NCBI GenBank assembly: GCA_934476545.1
Contig: CAKSOB010000040.1
Location: forward strand, 1 to 12,178
Length of the DNA: 12,178 nucleotides
From: an uncultured Eubacteriales bacterium
Lineage (GTDB): Bacteria > Bacillota > Clostridia > Oscillospirales > Acutalibacteraceae
Direction of reading: 5' to 3'
Positions 1 through 6,376 of this stretch are shown here, one piece after another; positions within the stretch are counted from its first letter, which is position 1; each line of letters opens with the position of its first letter. Made by a program: the position numbers and the translations under genes. The notes beneath the pieces were generated by a model, which searched no databases, was not told where the DNA came from, and was given only the letters and a program-made list of their open reading frames with translations.

Positions 1-43
1 GTGCCGCAAGGCATTGTGCGTTCGAGTCGCATCCTCTCCGCCA
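1..43 (+). tRNA. tRNA-Ser, 3' part only (5' end lies outside the window)
   Basis: The window opens inside a class II tRNA. A long variable arm (TGCC at 2-5 with GGCA at 10-13, GCAA loop) is followed by a T arm (stem 16-20 with 28-32, loop TTCGAGT at 21-27), a 3' acceptor strand CCTCTCC (33-39), discriminator G40 and encoded CCA (41-43). The long variable arm restricts it to Ser, Leu or Tyr. Discriminator G and the implied GGAGAGG 5' acceptor strand fit tRNA-Ser; Leu and Tyr tRNAs normally carry A there. The anticodon is outside the window, so the isoacceptor is unknown. Confidence 0.88.
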
Positions 44-50
44 AACAAAA

Positions 51-76
51 GACCACCGAGTTTCGGTGGTCTTTTT
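51..76 (+). terminator. Intrinsic terminator of the tRNA-Ser
   Basis: A perfect 9-bp stem, GACCACCGA (51-59) with TCGGTGGTC (63-71), has a 3-base loop and is followed by five T (72-76). It starts 7 bases after the tRNA CCA end, so it ends rightward transcription of the tRNA. Confidence 0.93.
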
Positions 77-88
77 CGTCTTCCTCAC

Positions 89-126
89 AAAAACCGCCTG
101 TCTTTTTTTGACAAGCGGTTTTTCTT
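89..126. terminator. Hairpin terminator, probably bidirectional, ending the synthetase-dehydrogenase operon
   Basis: AAACCGC (91-97) pairs with GCGGTTT (115-121). After one mismatch, TGTC (99-102) pairs with GACA (110-113), around a T7 loop. A-rich flanks on the left give a U-tract for leftward transcripts, and T-rich sequence on the right does the same for rightward ones. It begins just beyond the stop codon of the leftward acyl-CoA dehydrogenase gene, so it most likely ends that operon. Confidence 0.75.
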
Positions 127-1302
127 TTATATGAGATATTCTAATGTTCCGTTTGTGGCAAGCAATCCACGAGATACCGTTTGCAATTGTACGGTAGGCG
201 GTCCTTCCTCCAACCACATTGCCCGACAATCTCGATACATCCGCTCTACCGGACCATACTCGCAATCTTCAAAGTATCCAATTCCTCCAAAAATCAGCAG
301 CATATAGTCTGACACAAGACGTACTGTTTCAATACTAAAGTATTTTGCCATAGAAGCCTTTACCGTTGGATCTTTCCCCGCATCAAAATCTCTTGCAAAA
401 TCATACACCATGGTGCGCAACGCATGAATATACGTTCCCATCTCAGCGATATAACTCTGAATCATTTGACGATTCGCCAATGGTTTCCCAAAGGTTACAC
501 GCTCTTTTGCCCGCGCAATAGAAAGCTCCATCATTCTTTGTGCCATTCCCAAGTTGCTAACGGCAATATGCGCACGAGAAACCGCCAAGGAGTGCATGGA
601 AATTTTTAGCCCATCTCCTTCTTTTCCTAATAAATATTCTTTCGGCAAGCGAAGATTGGTAAACTTCAGTTTTGCATGGCCGGCACCTCTGCACCCCATC
701 ATGGTTGGCATCGGAAGCACTTCATATCCCGGAAGATCGACCGGAACAAAAAAGGCAGACAGCCGCTCATTTTTATCTCCCTCCGGATTGGTTACCGCAA
801 ATACATATGCAAATTCACAGCAATCCGTATGAGAAATCAAGGTTTTCTCTCCGTTGAGAATATACACATCCCCATCTTTTACAGCCGTTGTATGTAAGTC
901 CATTCCGGAACCACCGGTTTCTTCCGTCAATGCAAAGCAAGTAAAGATGGTCTTATCTTGAAATTGGTGCATATAGCGCTCTTTCAGTGCTTGACTCCCA
1001 AAGTCATCTAAGATTCTCCAATTCAAATCCATTGCATAATGAAGGTGCATTCGCATTCCACCGGGTCCACGACTAAAGGCTTCCTGTACTTGCAAAATTT
1101 CCAGTTCACTCAATCCATAACCACCGTATTTTTCCGGCAGCGCACAACGGTATAAATCATGCTTCTTCGCTAATTCGTAAAATTCCGGTGGAAATTCATT
1201 GGTAACCTCTACCTCTTTTTGCAGTTCCTCCAGTGGGCCTTCCGCTAATGCTTGAATTTGTTTTAAATAAGCGGCAAACTCTGCCTTAGATAATTTACTC
1301 AT
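127..1302 (-). CDS. Acyl-CoA dehydrogenase family flavoprotein
   Basis: This soluble FAD enzyme of 391 residues, the usual family length, would insert or reduce the alpha-beta double bond of an acyl-CoA. Visible motifs are the FAD/substrate-loop signature CFALTEETGGSGMDL (122-136), LNGEKTLISH (149-158), RVTFGKPLANRQ (268-279), FGGIGYFED (338-346) and the C-terminal EEGPPTVQ (365-372). The Glu before Gly367 aligns with the catalytic base of the medium- and short-chain type. The ATG start has GGAGGA 4 bases upstream and overlaps the end of the synthetase gene by 8 bases, which indicates translational coupling. A ligase followed by a dehydrogenase recalls caiC/caiA and the caffeyl-CoA carB/carC pairs, where the enzyme works as an enoyl-CoA reductase. 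The direction here is unknown. No electron-transfer flavoprotein genes lie in the window, so its partner must be encoded elsewhere. Confidence 0.95.
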   Translation of the reverse strand: MSKLSKAEFAAYLKQIQALAEGPLEELQKEVEVTNEFPPEFYELAKKHDLYRCALPEKYGGYGLSELEILQVQEAFSRGPGGMRMHLHYAMDLNWRILDDFGSQALKERYMHQFQDKTIFTCFALTEETGGSGMDLHTTAVKDGDVYILNGEKTLISHTDCCEFAYVFAVTNPEGDKNERLSAFFVPVDLPGYEVLPMPTMMGCRGAGHAKLKFTNLRLPKEYLLGKEGDGLKISMHSLAVSRAHIAVSNLGMAQRMMELSIARAKERVTFGKPLANRQMIQSYIAEMGTYIHALRTMVYDFARDFDAGKDPTVKASMAKYFSIETVRLVSDYMLLIFGGIGYFEDCEYGPVERMYRDCRAMWLEEGPPTVQLQTVSRGLLATNGTLEYLI

Positions 1303-2941
1303 ACAGTCCTCCTTTTTCTTTTGCCAATAATGCAGTGATCGTTTCCCTTAATACATACTTTTTGATTTTACCGGAATCCGTCTTAGGTAAGGATTCCACT
1401 ACTTCCAGTCGCTCCGGCCACTGCCATTTTGGCACTTCTCGATAGCTTAAATAGTGAAGCAGCGACGCATGGGTCAATTCTGTAACATTTGGCTTTAAGG
1501 TTACAAATGCACAAATCCGTTCTCCCAACCGTTCATCCGGCATTCCGATGACAGCGTGCTCCGCAATTTCCGGACAATGTGATAAATTTGCTTCTAATTG
1601 ATTGGCATTGAGGTTTTCTCCCCCACGAATGATAATATCTTTAATCCGTCCCGTAATCCGAAAAAATCCTCGCTCATTCTTTACTGCCAAATCCCCGCTG
1701 TGAAACCATCCATCTGCATCCAATGCCGGGCGGTCTTTTTCTGCTCCGGTATAGCCTACAAAAACATTTGGCCCTCGGGAACATTCTTCTCCTTCTTCGC
1801 CAACAGCTACTTCATTTCCTTGGGAATCAACCAATTTTACTTCTACCCCTGCAATCGGACGACCGGACACCGTTCCGCTTAATGATAGGGTTTGCTCCGG
1901 CGGAACAAAGAGGTGCGGAGTGCTTTCCGTAGAGCCATACACCTCACACAGACGAATGCCATACTGCCATGCCCGCTGTACCATATTCCCCGGTACCGGC
2001 GCACCGCCGCAAAGATAAAAGCGAAGATGCTCCAAAGCGCCACCTGTTTTATCCAATTCATGGAGAATATCATGCAAAAAGGTGGTTGCCCCCATAGAAT
2101 AGGTGCATTTCTCTCGATTCATCAATTCAATGGCATCCTTCACCAGAAACCGATCCTGTAAAACCACCCTTGCTCCCAGTAACATGGTTGCAATCAATCC
2201 ATGCTGAAATCCGGTGGCATGGTTCAACGGAGAGGGCATAAACATCACATCGTCCTGTGTTAAGCCTAATTCTCGATTGAAGGTTAACTCGGCAAATAAA
2301 ATATTGTTATGTGTTAGCATGGCGCCTTTCGAAACACCTGTAGAACCAGAGGTACACAACAAAACCGCTACATCATCGGCAGTTCCTTGCGGCGGTAAGG
2401 AAGCGATCGGTTCATAACGATGTATTATCTCCGAAAATACTGCATCCGTTCCGTTCTTTGGTTGTAACCGATCAATCAATATCACATGGTGTAAAAAAGG
2501 AAATTCTCCACGCAAAGCGGTGATTTGCGCCTCAAAATCCCGCCCTCGAAAAAAAGTAGGACAAACAAATAATGCAGGACGATGCAACTGCAAAAAATAG
2601 CGTAAATCTTGCTGCTCAAAAGTAACTGACAAGGGATTGATGACAGCGCCCACCTTAAAACATGCTACCGCCAATACCGCAAACTCTACCCAAACGGGAA
2701 TTTGGCAACAAACAATATCCCCTCTGCCAATCCCGATTTCCATGAGATATGATGCCAAACGAGAGGCTTGGTCATCAATTTCCCCATAGGTAAACCGATG
2801 CCCTCTGTGATCTGTTAGGTATTCTCGCTCTCTGTAAGCCGCTACGGAATTCTCCCAGTAATCTCGCAGCGTTTGTTCTGTCCAATACCCTTGCTGATAA
2901 TAGAACGCTTTTTGCTGTTCGTTTATTTTTGGTTGTAACAA
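1295..2941 (-). CDS. Acyl-CoA synthetase / CoA ligase (AMP-forming, ANL superfamily)
   Basis: It is predicted to activate a carboxylic acid with ATP to the acyl-adenylate and then to the CoA thioester, in the cytoplasm. All the core motifs of the 548-residue protein are present: the P-loop CTSGSTGVSKGA (196-207), YGSTES (335-340), SGDL (415-418), the hinge region GRIKDIIIRGGENL (431-444) and PKTDSGKIKK (519-528) with the adenylation lysine at 525. Length and layout match CaiC, BaiB and medium/long-chain acyl-CoA synthetases. The acid-binding pocket is not diagnostic, so the substrate is open. The start is TTG: GAAGGTG lies 5 bases upstream and no in-frame ATG occurs before residue 67, which is inside the N-terminal domain. 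It is the first gene of a two-gene leftward operon with the dehydrogenase. Confidence 0.95.
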   Translation of the reverse strand: MLQPKINEQQKAFYYQQGYWTEQTLRDYWENSVAAYREREYLTDHRGHRFTYGEIDDQASRLASYLMEIGIGRGDIVCCQIPVWVEFAVLAVACFKVGAVINPLSVTFEQQDLRYFLQLHRPALFVCPTFFRGRDFEAQITALRGEFPFLHHVILIDRLQPKNGTDAVFSEIIHRYEPIASLPPQGTADDVAVLLCTSGSTGVSKGAMLTHNNILFAELTFNRELGLTQDDVMFMPSPLNHATGFQHGLIATMLLGARVVLQDRFLVKDAIELMNREKCTYSMGATTFLHDILHELDKTGGALEHLRFYLCGGAPVPGNMVQRAWQYGIRLCEVYGSTESTPHLFVPPEQTLSLSGTVSGRPIAGVEVKLVDSQGNEVAVGEEGEECSRGPNVFVGYTGAEKDRPALDADGWFHSGDLAVKNERGFFRITGRIKDIIIRGGENLNANQLEANLSHCPEIAEHAVIGMPDERLGERICAFVTLKPNVTELTHASLLHYLSYREVPKWQWPERLEVVESLPKTDSGKIKKYVLRETITALLAKEKGGLYE

Positions 2942-3018
2942 CTTTTCACCTTCTGTCTGTTCAGTTTTATCTTTTTTGTATGCTTCCTGTTTATCTTATC
3001 TTATTTATCCATTTTTGT

Positions 3019-3048
3019 ATAATACAATATCAAAATATATTTAATCAA
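3019..3048 (-). promoter_or_regulatory. Candidate promoter of the synthetase-dehydrogenase operon
   Basis: On the leftward strand, TTGATT (3043-3048) and TATTAT (3019-3024) are separated by 18 bases in an AT-rich stretch, about 75 bases before the TTG start. Each box differs from consensus, so this is a moderate call. It lies downstream of the hydrolase terminator, as expected for an independent operon. Confidence 0.5.
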
Positions 3049-3072
3049 AATTGATAGCTTTTCTTTATCAAT
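3044..3072. promoter_or_regulatory. Candidate operator: AAATTGATA box with outward repeat upstream of the synthetase promoter
   Basis: AAATTGATA (3048-3056) and TATCAAT (3066-3072) form a 7-bp inverted repeat (ATTGATA/TATCAAT) with a 9-base spacer. A smaller dyad, ATCAA-AA-TTGAT (3044-3055), overlaps it. The box touches the candidate -35. The same 9-base word occurs twice upstream of the dienoyl-reductase gene. That it binds a regulator, perhaps the neighbouring LysR protein, is inference. Confidence 0.4.
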
Positions 3073-3085
3073 CCAATTAGGCAAC

Positions 3086-3115
3086 AAAAAAACACCCATC
3101 ATCCGACAGGTGTTT
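3086..3115 (-). terminator. Intrinsic terminator of the hydrolase gene
   Basis: AAACACC (3090-3096) pairs with GGTGTTT (3109-3115) around a 12-base loop. On the leftward strand the stem is followed by seven U (3092-3086). It starts 5 bases beyond the hydrolase stop codon, so the hydrolase and synthetase genes are probably separate transcription units. Confidence 0.75.
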
Positions 3116-3120
3116 GTAAC

Positions 3121-4134
3121 TTACAGATTCCCTCGCCAATACCAAACTCCGTGGGAAATCTCCATTTGTAATTGATTATGGTCTACCAATCGCTCTAGAC
3201 AAGCCAAGGTATTTGAAATCCGAAAATGTAGCTTTAAAGATTCATCTTCTACCAGCCGACCTTCTTTGTAGCGAAAGATTTGATTGGCGATTGCTGCCAA
3301 CGTCATTGGCGTTGGACTATCCTCAACTACCTTTTTAATGCGATTGGAAATATGATTAAAATAGCGTTTTGTATTTTCTACCGACTTTTCTGTCCCTAAA
3401 AAAGGATTACAGTGACCGGACACCACCCAATAGCGGCTGTAATTCTGCCGTAATTGATCAAGCGTTTCCAAATGCCGTTCCAACAACTGATCTCCCGGTG
3501 CCATAGTAGAAATAATCAAAACTTCATTGCGGCTGAGGGTATCTCCCGCAAACAACCACTGATACTTCCGTTCTGCCAATCCCATTTGGTGGCGTGTATG
3601 TCCATGAAGCGGCACTACCTCAAACTGATAGCTTCCGTAAGCAAGAATTTCCCCTGCTTTCACATCTGTTACAGGAAAGTCCGTCCAATTATAACGGTGA
3701 TATTGATAATCGTCTGCAAAGGCTCTTGCTAAAATTCGATCTCCTGCTGTGGAAGTAAATCCATAAGTGTGCAGTCGCTTGCAGGCTTGTTCGAGCGGTT
3801 GACACCAATAAGTACAAAGAATCGCACAGGTGTTTCGTTCTTCCTTTTTCATATAAATCCGAGCACCTTGTTCCCAGAGAAACTGCGCCATACCTGCATG
3901 GTCAGGATGATTGTGGGTAATAAAAACGTCTAAATCACGAGGGGAAACCGATAACTCCTCTAACATTTTTAAAAGGGTCTGCTTACTTTCTGCGGTATTA
4001 TAGCCGGCATCAATTAACAAACTGCGAGGATATGCATGAACAAGATATAAATTCGACCATCCCATATGCGTTGTGCCGGAATAAACTTTTTCTTGATAAA
4101 TATTCGGGGCAACTTTCTTCAATTGAACCACCAT
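3121..4134 (-). CDS. Metallo-beta-lactamase-fold hydrolase with C-terminal winged-helix-like tail
   Basis: This binuclear-metal hydrolase has 337 residues. The metal ligands are all visible: THNHPDHAG (73-81; His74, His76, Asp78, His79), His179 in HGHT, Asp198 in FAGDT and His241 in SGHC. About 90 residues follow, ending in a segment (from about 275) that looks like the small winged-helix extension of LACTB2-type proteins. The fold covers glyoxalase II, thioesterases, lactonases and nucleases, so the reaction is not fixed. Next to CoA-ester enzymes, thioester hydrolysis is an attractive guess and nothing more. The purine-rich AGAGAAG touches the ATG, and codon 2 is GTG, so the true start could be one codon later. 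A TACAAT box (4153-4158) may be its -10. It is transcribed away from the dienoyl-reductase gene across a shared 231-base region. Confidence 0.9.
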   Translation of the reverse strand: MVVQLKKVAPNIYQEKVYSGTTHMGWSNLYLVHAYPRSLLIDAGYNTAESKQTLLKMLEELSVSPRDLDVFITHNHPDHAGMAQFLWEQGARIYMKKEERNTCAILCTYWCQPLEQACKRLHTYGFTSTAGDRILARAFADDYQYHRYNWTDFPVTDVKAGEILAYGSYQFEVVPLHGHTRHQMGLAERKYQWLFAGDTLSRNEVLIISTMAPGDQLLERHLETLDQLRQNYSRYWVVSGHCNPFLGTEKSVENTKRYFNHISNRIKKVVEDSPTPMTLAAIANQIFRYKEGRLVEDESLKLHFRISNTLACLERLVDHNQLQMEISHGVWYWRGNL

Positions 4135-4152
4135 CTTCTCTTTGTTTGTTCT

Positions 4153-4158
4153 ATTGTA
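4153..4158 (-). promoter_or_regulatory. Possible -10 box of the hydrolase gene
   Basis: TACAAT on the leftward strand, 18 bases before the ATG. Only poor -35 matches (GTGACA or TGACAC at 18-19 bases spacing) lie upstream, so the promoter may be weak or activator-dependent. Confidence 0.3.
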
Positions 4159-4223
4159 CCATGAATCTTCCCTTCTGTGTCACACTGTTTTGCAAAAACA
4201 ACTTGCTTTTTATTATTTTCTTT

Positions 4224-4266
4224 TATCAATTTCTACAAATTTATCTATTCTAATTATAAATTGATA
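4224..4266. promoter_or_regulatory. Candidate operator: 9-bp inverted repeat in the divergent hydrolase/reductase intergenic region
   Basis: TATCAATTT (4224-4232) and AAATTGATA (4258-4266) are perfect inverted copies separated by 25 bases. The right copy ends 7 bases before the -35 of the rightward promoter. This is a usual position for a LysR-type activator site, and a LysR gene lies in the downstream operon. The same word occurs at the synthetase promoter. Confidence 0.5.
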
Positions 4267-4273
4267 CTCTATA

Positions 4274-4302
4274 TTGTAATTTTAATCTTTCTATGTTATA
4301 AT
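4274..4302 (+). promoter_or_regulatory. Promoter of the dienoyl-reductase/LysR operon
   Basis: TTGTAA (4274-4279) and TATAAT (4297-4302) are separated by 17 bases. Transcription would start near 4309, giving a leader of about 57 bases to the ATG at 4366. The -10 is perfect and the -35 matches four of six consensus bases. Confidence 0.75.
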
Positions 4303-4352
4303 ATCCAAAACTAGATGTTTACAATCTATTTTATGTTTAATAATTTAAAAAC

Positions 4353-4357
4353 GGAGG
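4353..4357 (+). promoter_or_regulatory. Ribosome binding site that fixes the dienoyl-reductase start
   Basis: GGAGG lies 8 bases before the ATG at 4366. The frame stays open upstream to an ATG at 4315, but that codon has no ribosome site and lies only a few bases after the predicted transcription start. Confidence 0.85.
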
Positions 4358-4365
4358 ATTTTTGC

Positions 4366-6366
4366 ATGAAGCACCTGTTATCCCCTGTATCCATTGGCAA
4401 CTGTACTTTGCAAAACAGAATCGTTTTAACTGCCGCCAGTCTATGTCGCAGCCCCAACGGAATGGTTACACCGGAACTGATTGATTTTTATGCCGCTCGT
4501 GCAAAAGGCGGCGTGGGATTGCTCATGGTCGGTGCAGCAGGTGTAGACCCTATTCGCCGCAGTCATGGAACAATTCTGCAAGCCTGTGAGGATTCGTATA
4601 TTCCGGAATTGCAAAAAATAACACACGCCGTTCATAAAGAGGGCGGGAAACTTTTTTTACAACTTTATCATCCGGGAGCATATGCAGATCCTACTGTGCA
4701 TAAACAAACAGCCATTGCTCCCTCCTCTTATTATTGTAAATTCACACGGCAACAAACACTGGCAATGACCAAAGACGAAATCCACCAGATTATCTCCTTC
4801 TTTGCTGCGGCTGCCAAACGCAGTCAAGCTGCCGGATTTGACGGTGTAGAACTGTGCGGCAGTGTCGGCTATCTAATTGCAGAGTTTCTCTCTGCTGCCA
4901 CCAACCACCGCACAGACGAATATGGCGGGTCTCTCTCCAATCGAATGCGGTTCCTTTTGGAAATCGTTCATGCAGTAAAGGAGGCAACAGGAGCAGCGTT
5001 TCCGCTCTCTGTCCGATTATCCGGAGAAGATTACATTCCAAAGGGAAACACCATTGAAGATACGGTACAAACTGCCTGCGCTTTAGAACAAGCAGGTGTA
5101 GACGCACTGAACATTACCGGCGGTTGGCATGAATCCCATATCCCACAGATTACCGGTCATGTTCCCCGCGGCGGTTATTTACACTTGGCACATCGTGTAA
5201 AAGAAGCCGTATCCATTCCAGTCATTGGGTGCAACCGCCTAGATTGGGAAAGCGGACAACGAGCCGTATTCCAAGGGGATTGTGATTTGGTTGGATTATG
5301 CCGTCCTTTGATTGCCGACCCTGATTTGGTAAAAAAAGCCGCCAAGTGTCAAACCAATGAAATTCGACGTTGTCTTTCCTGTAACCAAGAATGTTTGGAT
5401 CGTGTCTTTGCAAATCAGCCGGTACGTTGTACTGTCAATCCATTCATTGGAACCGAACAAAATCACCCCTCCCTACGAGAAATCGGGAAAAAAATTCTGG
5501 TTATCGGTGCAGGCATTAGTGGGATGACTTATGCTGCACTGGCTGCCGCAGGAAATCATGTGACGATTGCAGAACAAAGCGGTACTTACGGAGGCACTGC
5601 CAATCTTCTAAAAAAGCTACCCGCTTTAGAAGATTCCGGAACATATATCGACGGACTTTATCAACAATGTTTACGGCAAAAAGTAACCTTTCAATTTTAC
5701 ACTTCCTATTCCCCCGCTCAGGTTGAAGCACTTTTAAAAGAGCGTAAATTTGACCGTGTAGTCATTGCTGCCGGTGCAGCAACAAGTTCGCCGAACATTC
5801 CGATTCTTTCCGGCAAAGTTTATTCTGCCTTAGACTGCATGGAACTTGATCTCCCCGGAAAGGTTGTATTTATCGGAAATGACTTTCGTACTTATGAACT
5901 GGCGTTGGGTTTTGCTAAAAAGCGAATGTCTCACCGCATAGAATCAGAGCAATTTTTCGCAAAGTGGACAGGCATTCCAAAGCTGGAGCAGAACATAGAA
6001 TCGGGAACGGTCACTTGTATCGGTCCTTTGAAAAAGAGCGGCAACGGAATGGCAAAAAGTATCCAATGGGCTGCTTTGTTGGAAGGCAAACATTTGGGTG
6101 TACAACAAATTCCCAACGCTAAAATCACTGCCGTAATGGAAAAGGGCGTTCACTACATACAAGAAGACGCCGAGCATTTTCTTCCTGCCGATGCCGTATT
6201 TTTATCTACCGGATGGATGCCAAATCCTTCGTTTGCACCGGAGCAATTCCCCCCTGAAATTCGAGAACAGTTGTTATGGATTGGTGACAGTAAAACACCC
6301 GGTCGTATTTCGTCCGCTGTACGCACTGCCGCAAAAGCGGCACTTTCTGAATCTACCATATATTAG
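4366..6366 (+). CDS. 2,4-dienoyl-CoA reductase-type NADH:flavin oxidoreductase (FMN/4Fe-4S/FAD)
   Basis: At 666 residues it has the full multidomain layout of FadH, BaiCD/BaiH and enoate reductases. An N-terminal FMN barrel (about 1-330) carries the signature GYLIAEFLSAATNHRTDEYG (168-187). The cluster motif C336-x2-C339-x3-C343-x11-C355 binds 4Fe-4S. A Rossmann FAD domain begins at VIGAGISG (379-386), and WIGD (638-641) lies in the C-terminal FAD-binding part. Tyr169 and His255 (GGWHE) match the proton-donor Tyr166 and His252 of E. coli FadH. The Glu two residues before that Tyr in FadH is Val167 here. The classic OYE HxxH/N pair is absent, as in FadH. Expected reaction: NAD(P)H-dependent reduction of a conjugated unsaturated acyl-CoA or related enoate or enone. 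First gene of an operon with the LysR gene; ATG at 4366 chosen from the GGAGG. Confidence 0.93.
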   Translation: MKHLLSPVSIGNCTLQNRIVLTAASLCRSPNGMVTPELIDFYAARAKGGVGLLMVGAAGVDPIRRSHGTILQACEDSYIPELQKITHAVHKEGGKLFLQLYHPGAYADPTVHKQTAIAPSSYYCKFTRQQTLAMTKDEIHQIISFFAAAAKRSQAAGFDGVELCGSVGYLIAEFLSAATNHRTDEYGGSLSNRMRFLLEIVHAVKEATGAAFPLSVRLSGEDYIPKGNTIEDTVQTACALEQAGVDALNITGGWHESHIPQITGHVPRGGYLHLAHRVKEAVSIPVIGCNRLDWESGQRAVFQGDCDLVGLCRPLIADPDLVKKAAKCQTNEIRRCLSCNQECLDRVFANQPVRCTVNPFIGTEQNHPSLREIGKKILVIGAGISGMTYAALAAAGNHVTIAEQSGTYGGTANLLKKLPALEDSGTYIDGLYQQCLRQKVTFQFYTSYSPAQVEALLKERKFDRVVIAAGAATSSPNIPILSGKVYSALDCMELDLPGKVVFIGNDFRTYELALGFAKKRMSHRIESEQFFAKWTGIPKLEQNIESGTVTCIGPLKKSGNGMAKSIQWAALLEGKHLGVQQIPNAKITAVMEKGVHYIQEDAEHFLPADAVFLSTGWMPNPSFAPEQFPPEIREQLLWIGDSKTPGRISSAVRTAAKAALSESTIY

Positions 6367-6376
6367 AGGGTATCTT

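Noticed and set aside
1..126. tRNA-Ser 3' end as the attachment site of a genomic island containing the acyl-CoA module
   Set aside because: No integrase, excision gene or repeated copy of the tRNA 3' end was seen inside the window; the hypothesis has only the position in its favour.
14..307. Rightward ORF over the tRNA and terminators
   Set aside because: It crosses tRNA and hairpin sequence and lies antisense to the dehydrogenase gene; no ribosome site or family resemblance.
127..2941. Assignment as carnitine (cai) or caffeate (car) genes
   Set aside because: The order ligase-dehydrogenase fits, but no CoA transferase, hydratase, transporter or ETF genes accompany them, so naming the genes would overreach.
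4309..4365. Riboswitch or leader RNA before the dienoyl-reductase
   Set aside because: The predicted leader is about 57 bases, AT-rich and without a stable hairpin.
127..6366. Assignment to the bile acid bai operon
   Set aside because: A BaiB-like ligase and BaiCD-like reductase are present, but BaiA, BaiE, BaiF, BaiG and BaiH-type neighbours are missing, and an acyl-CoA dehydrogenase and MBL hydrolase are present instead.
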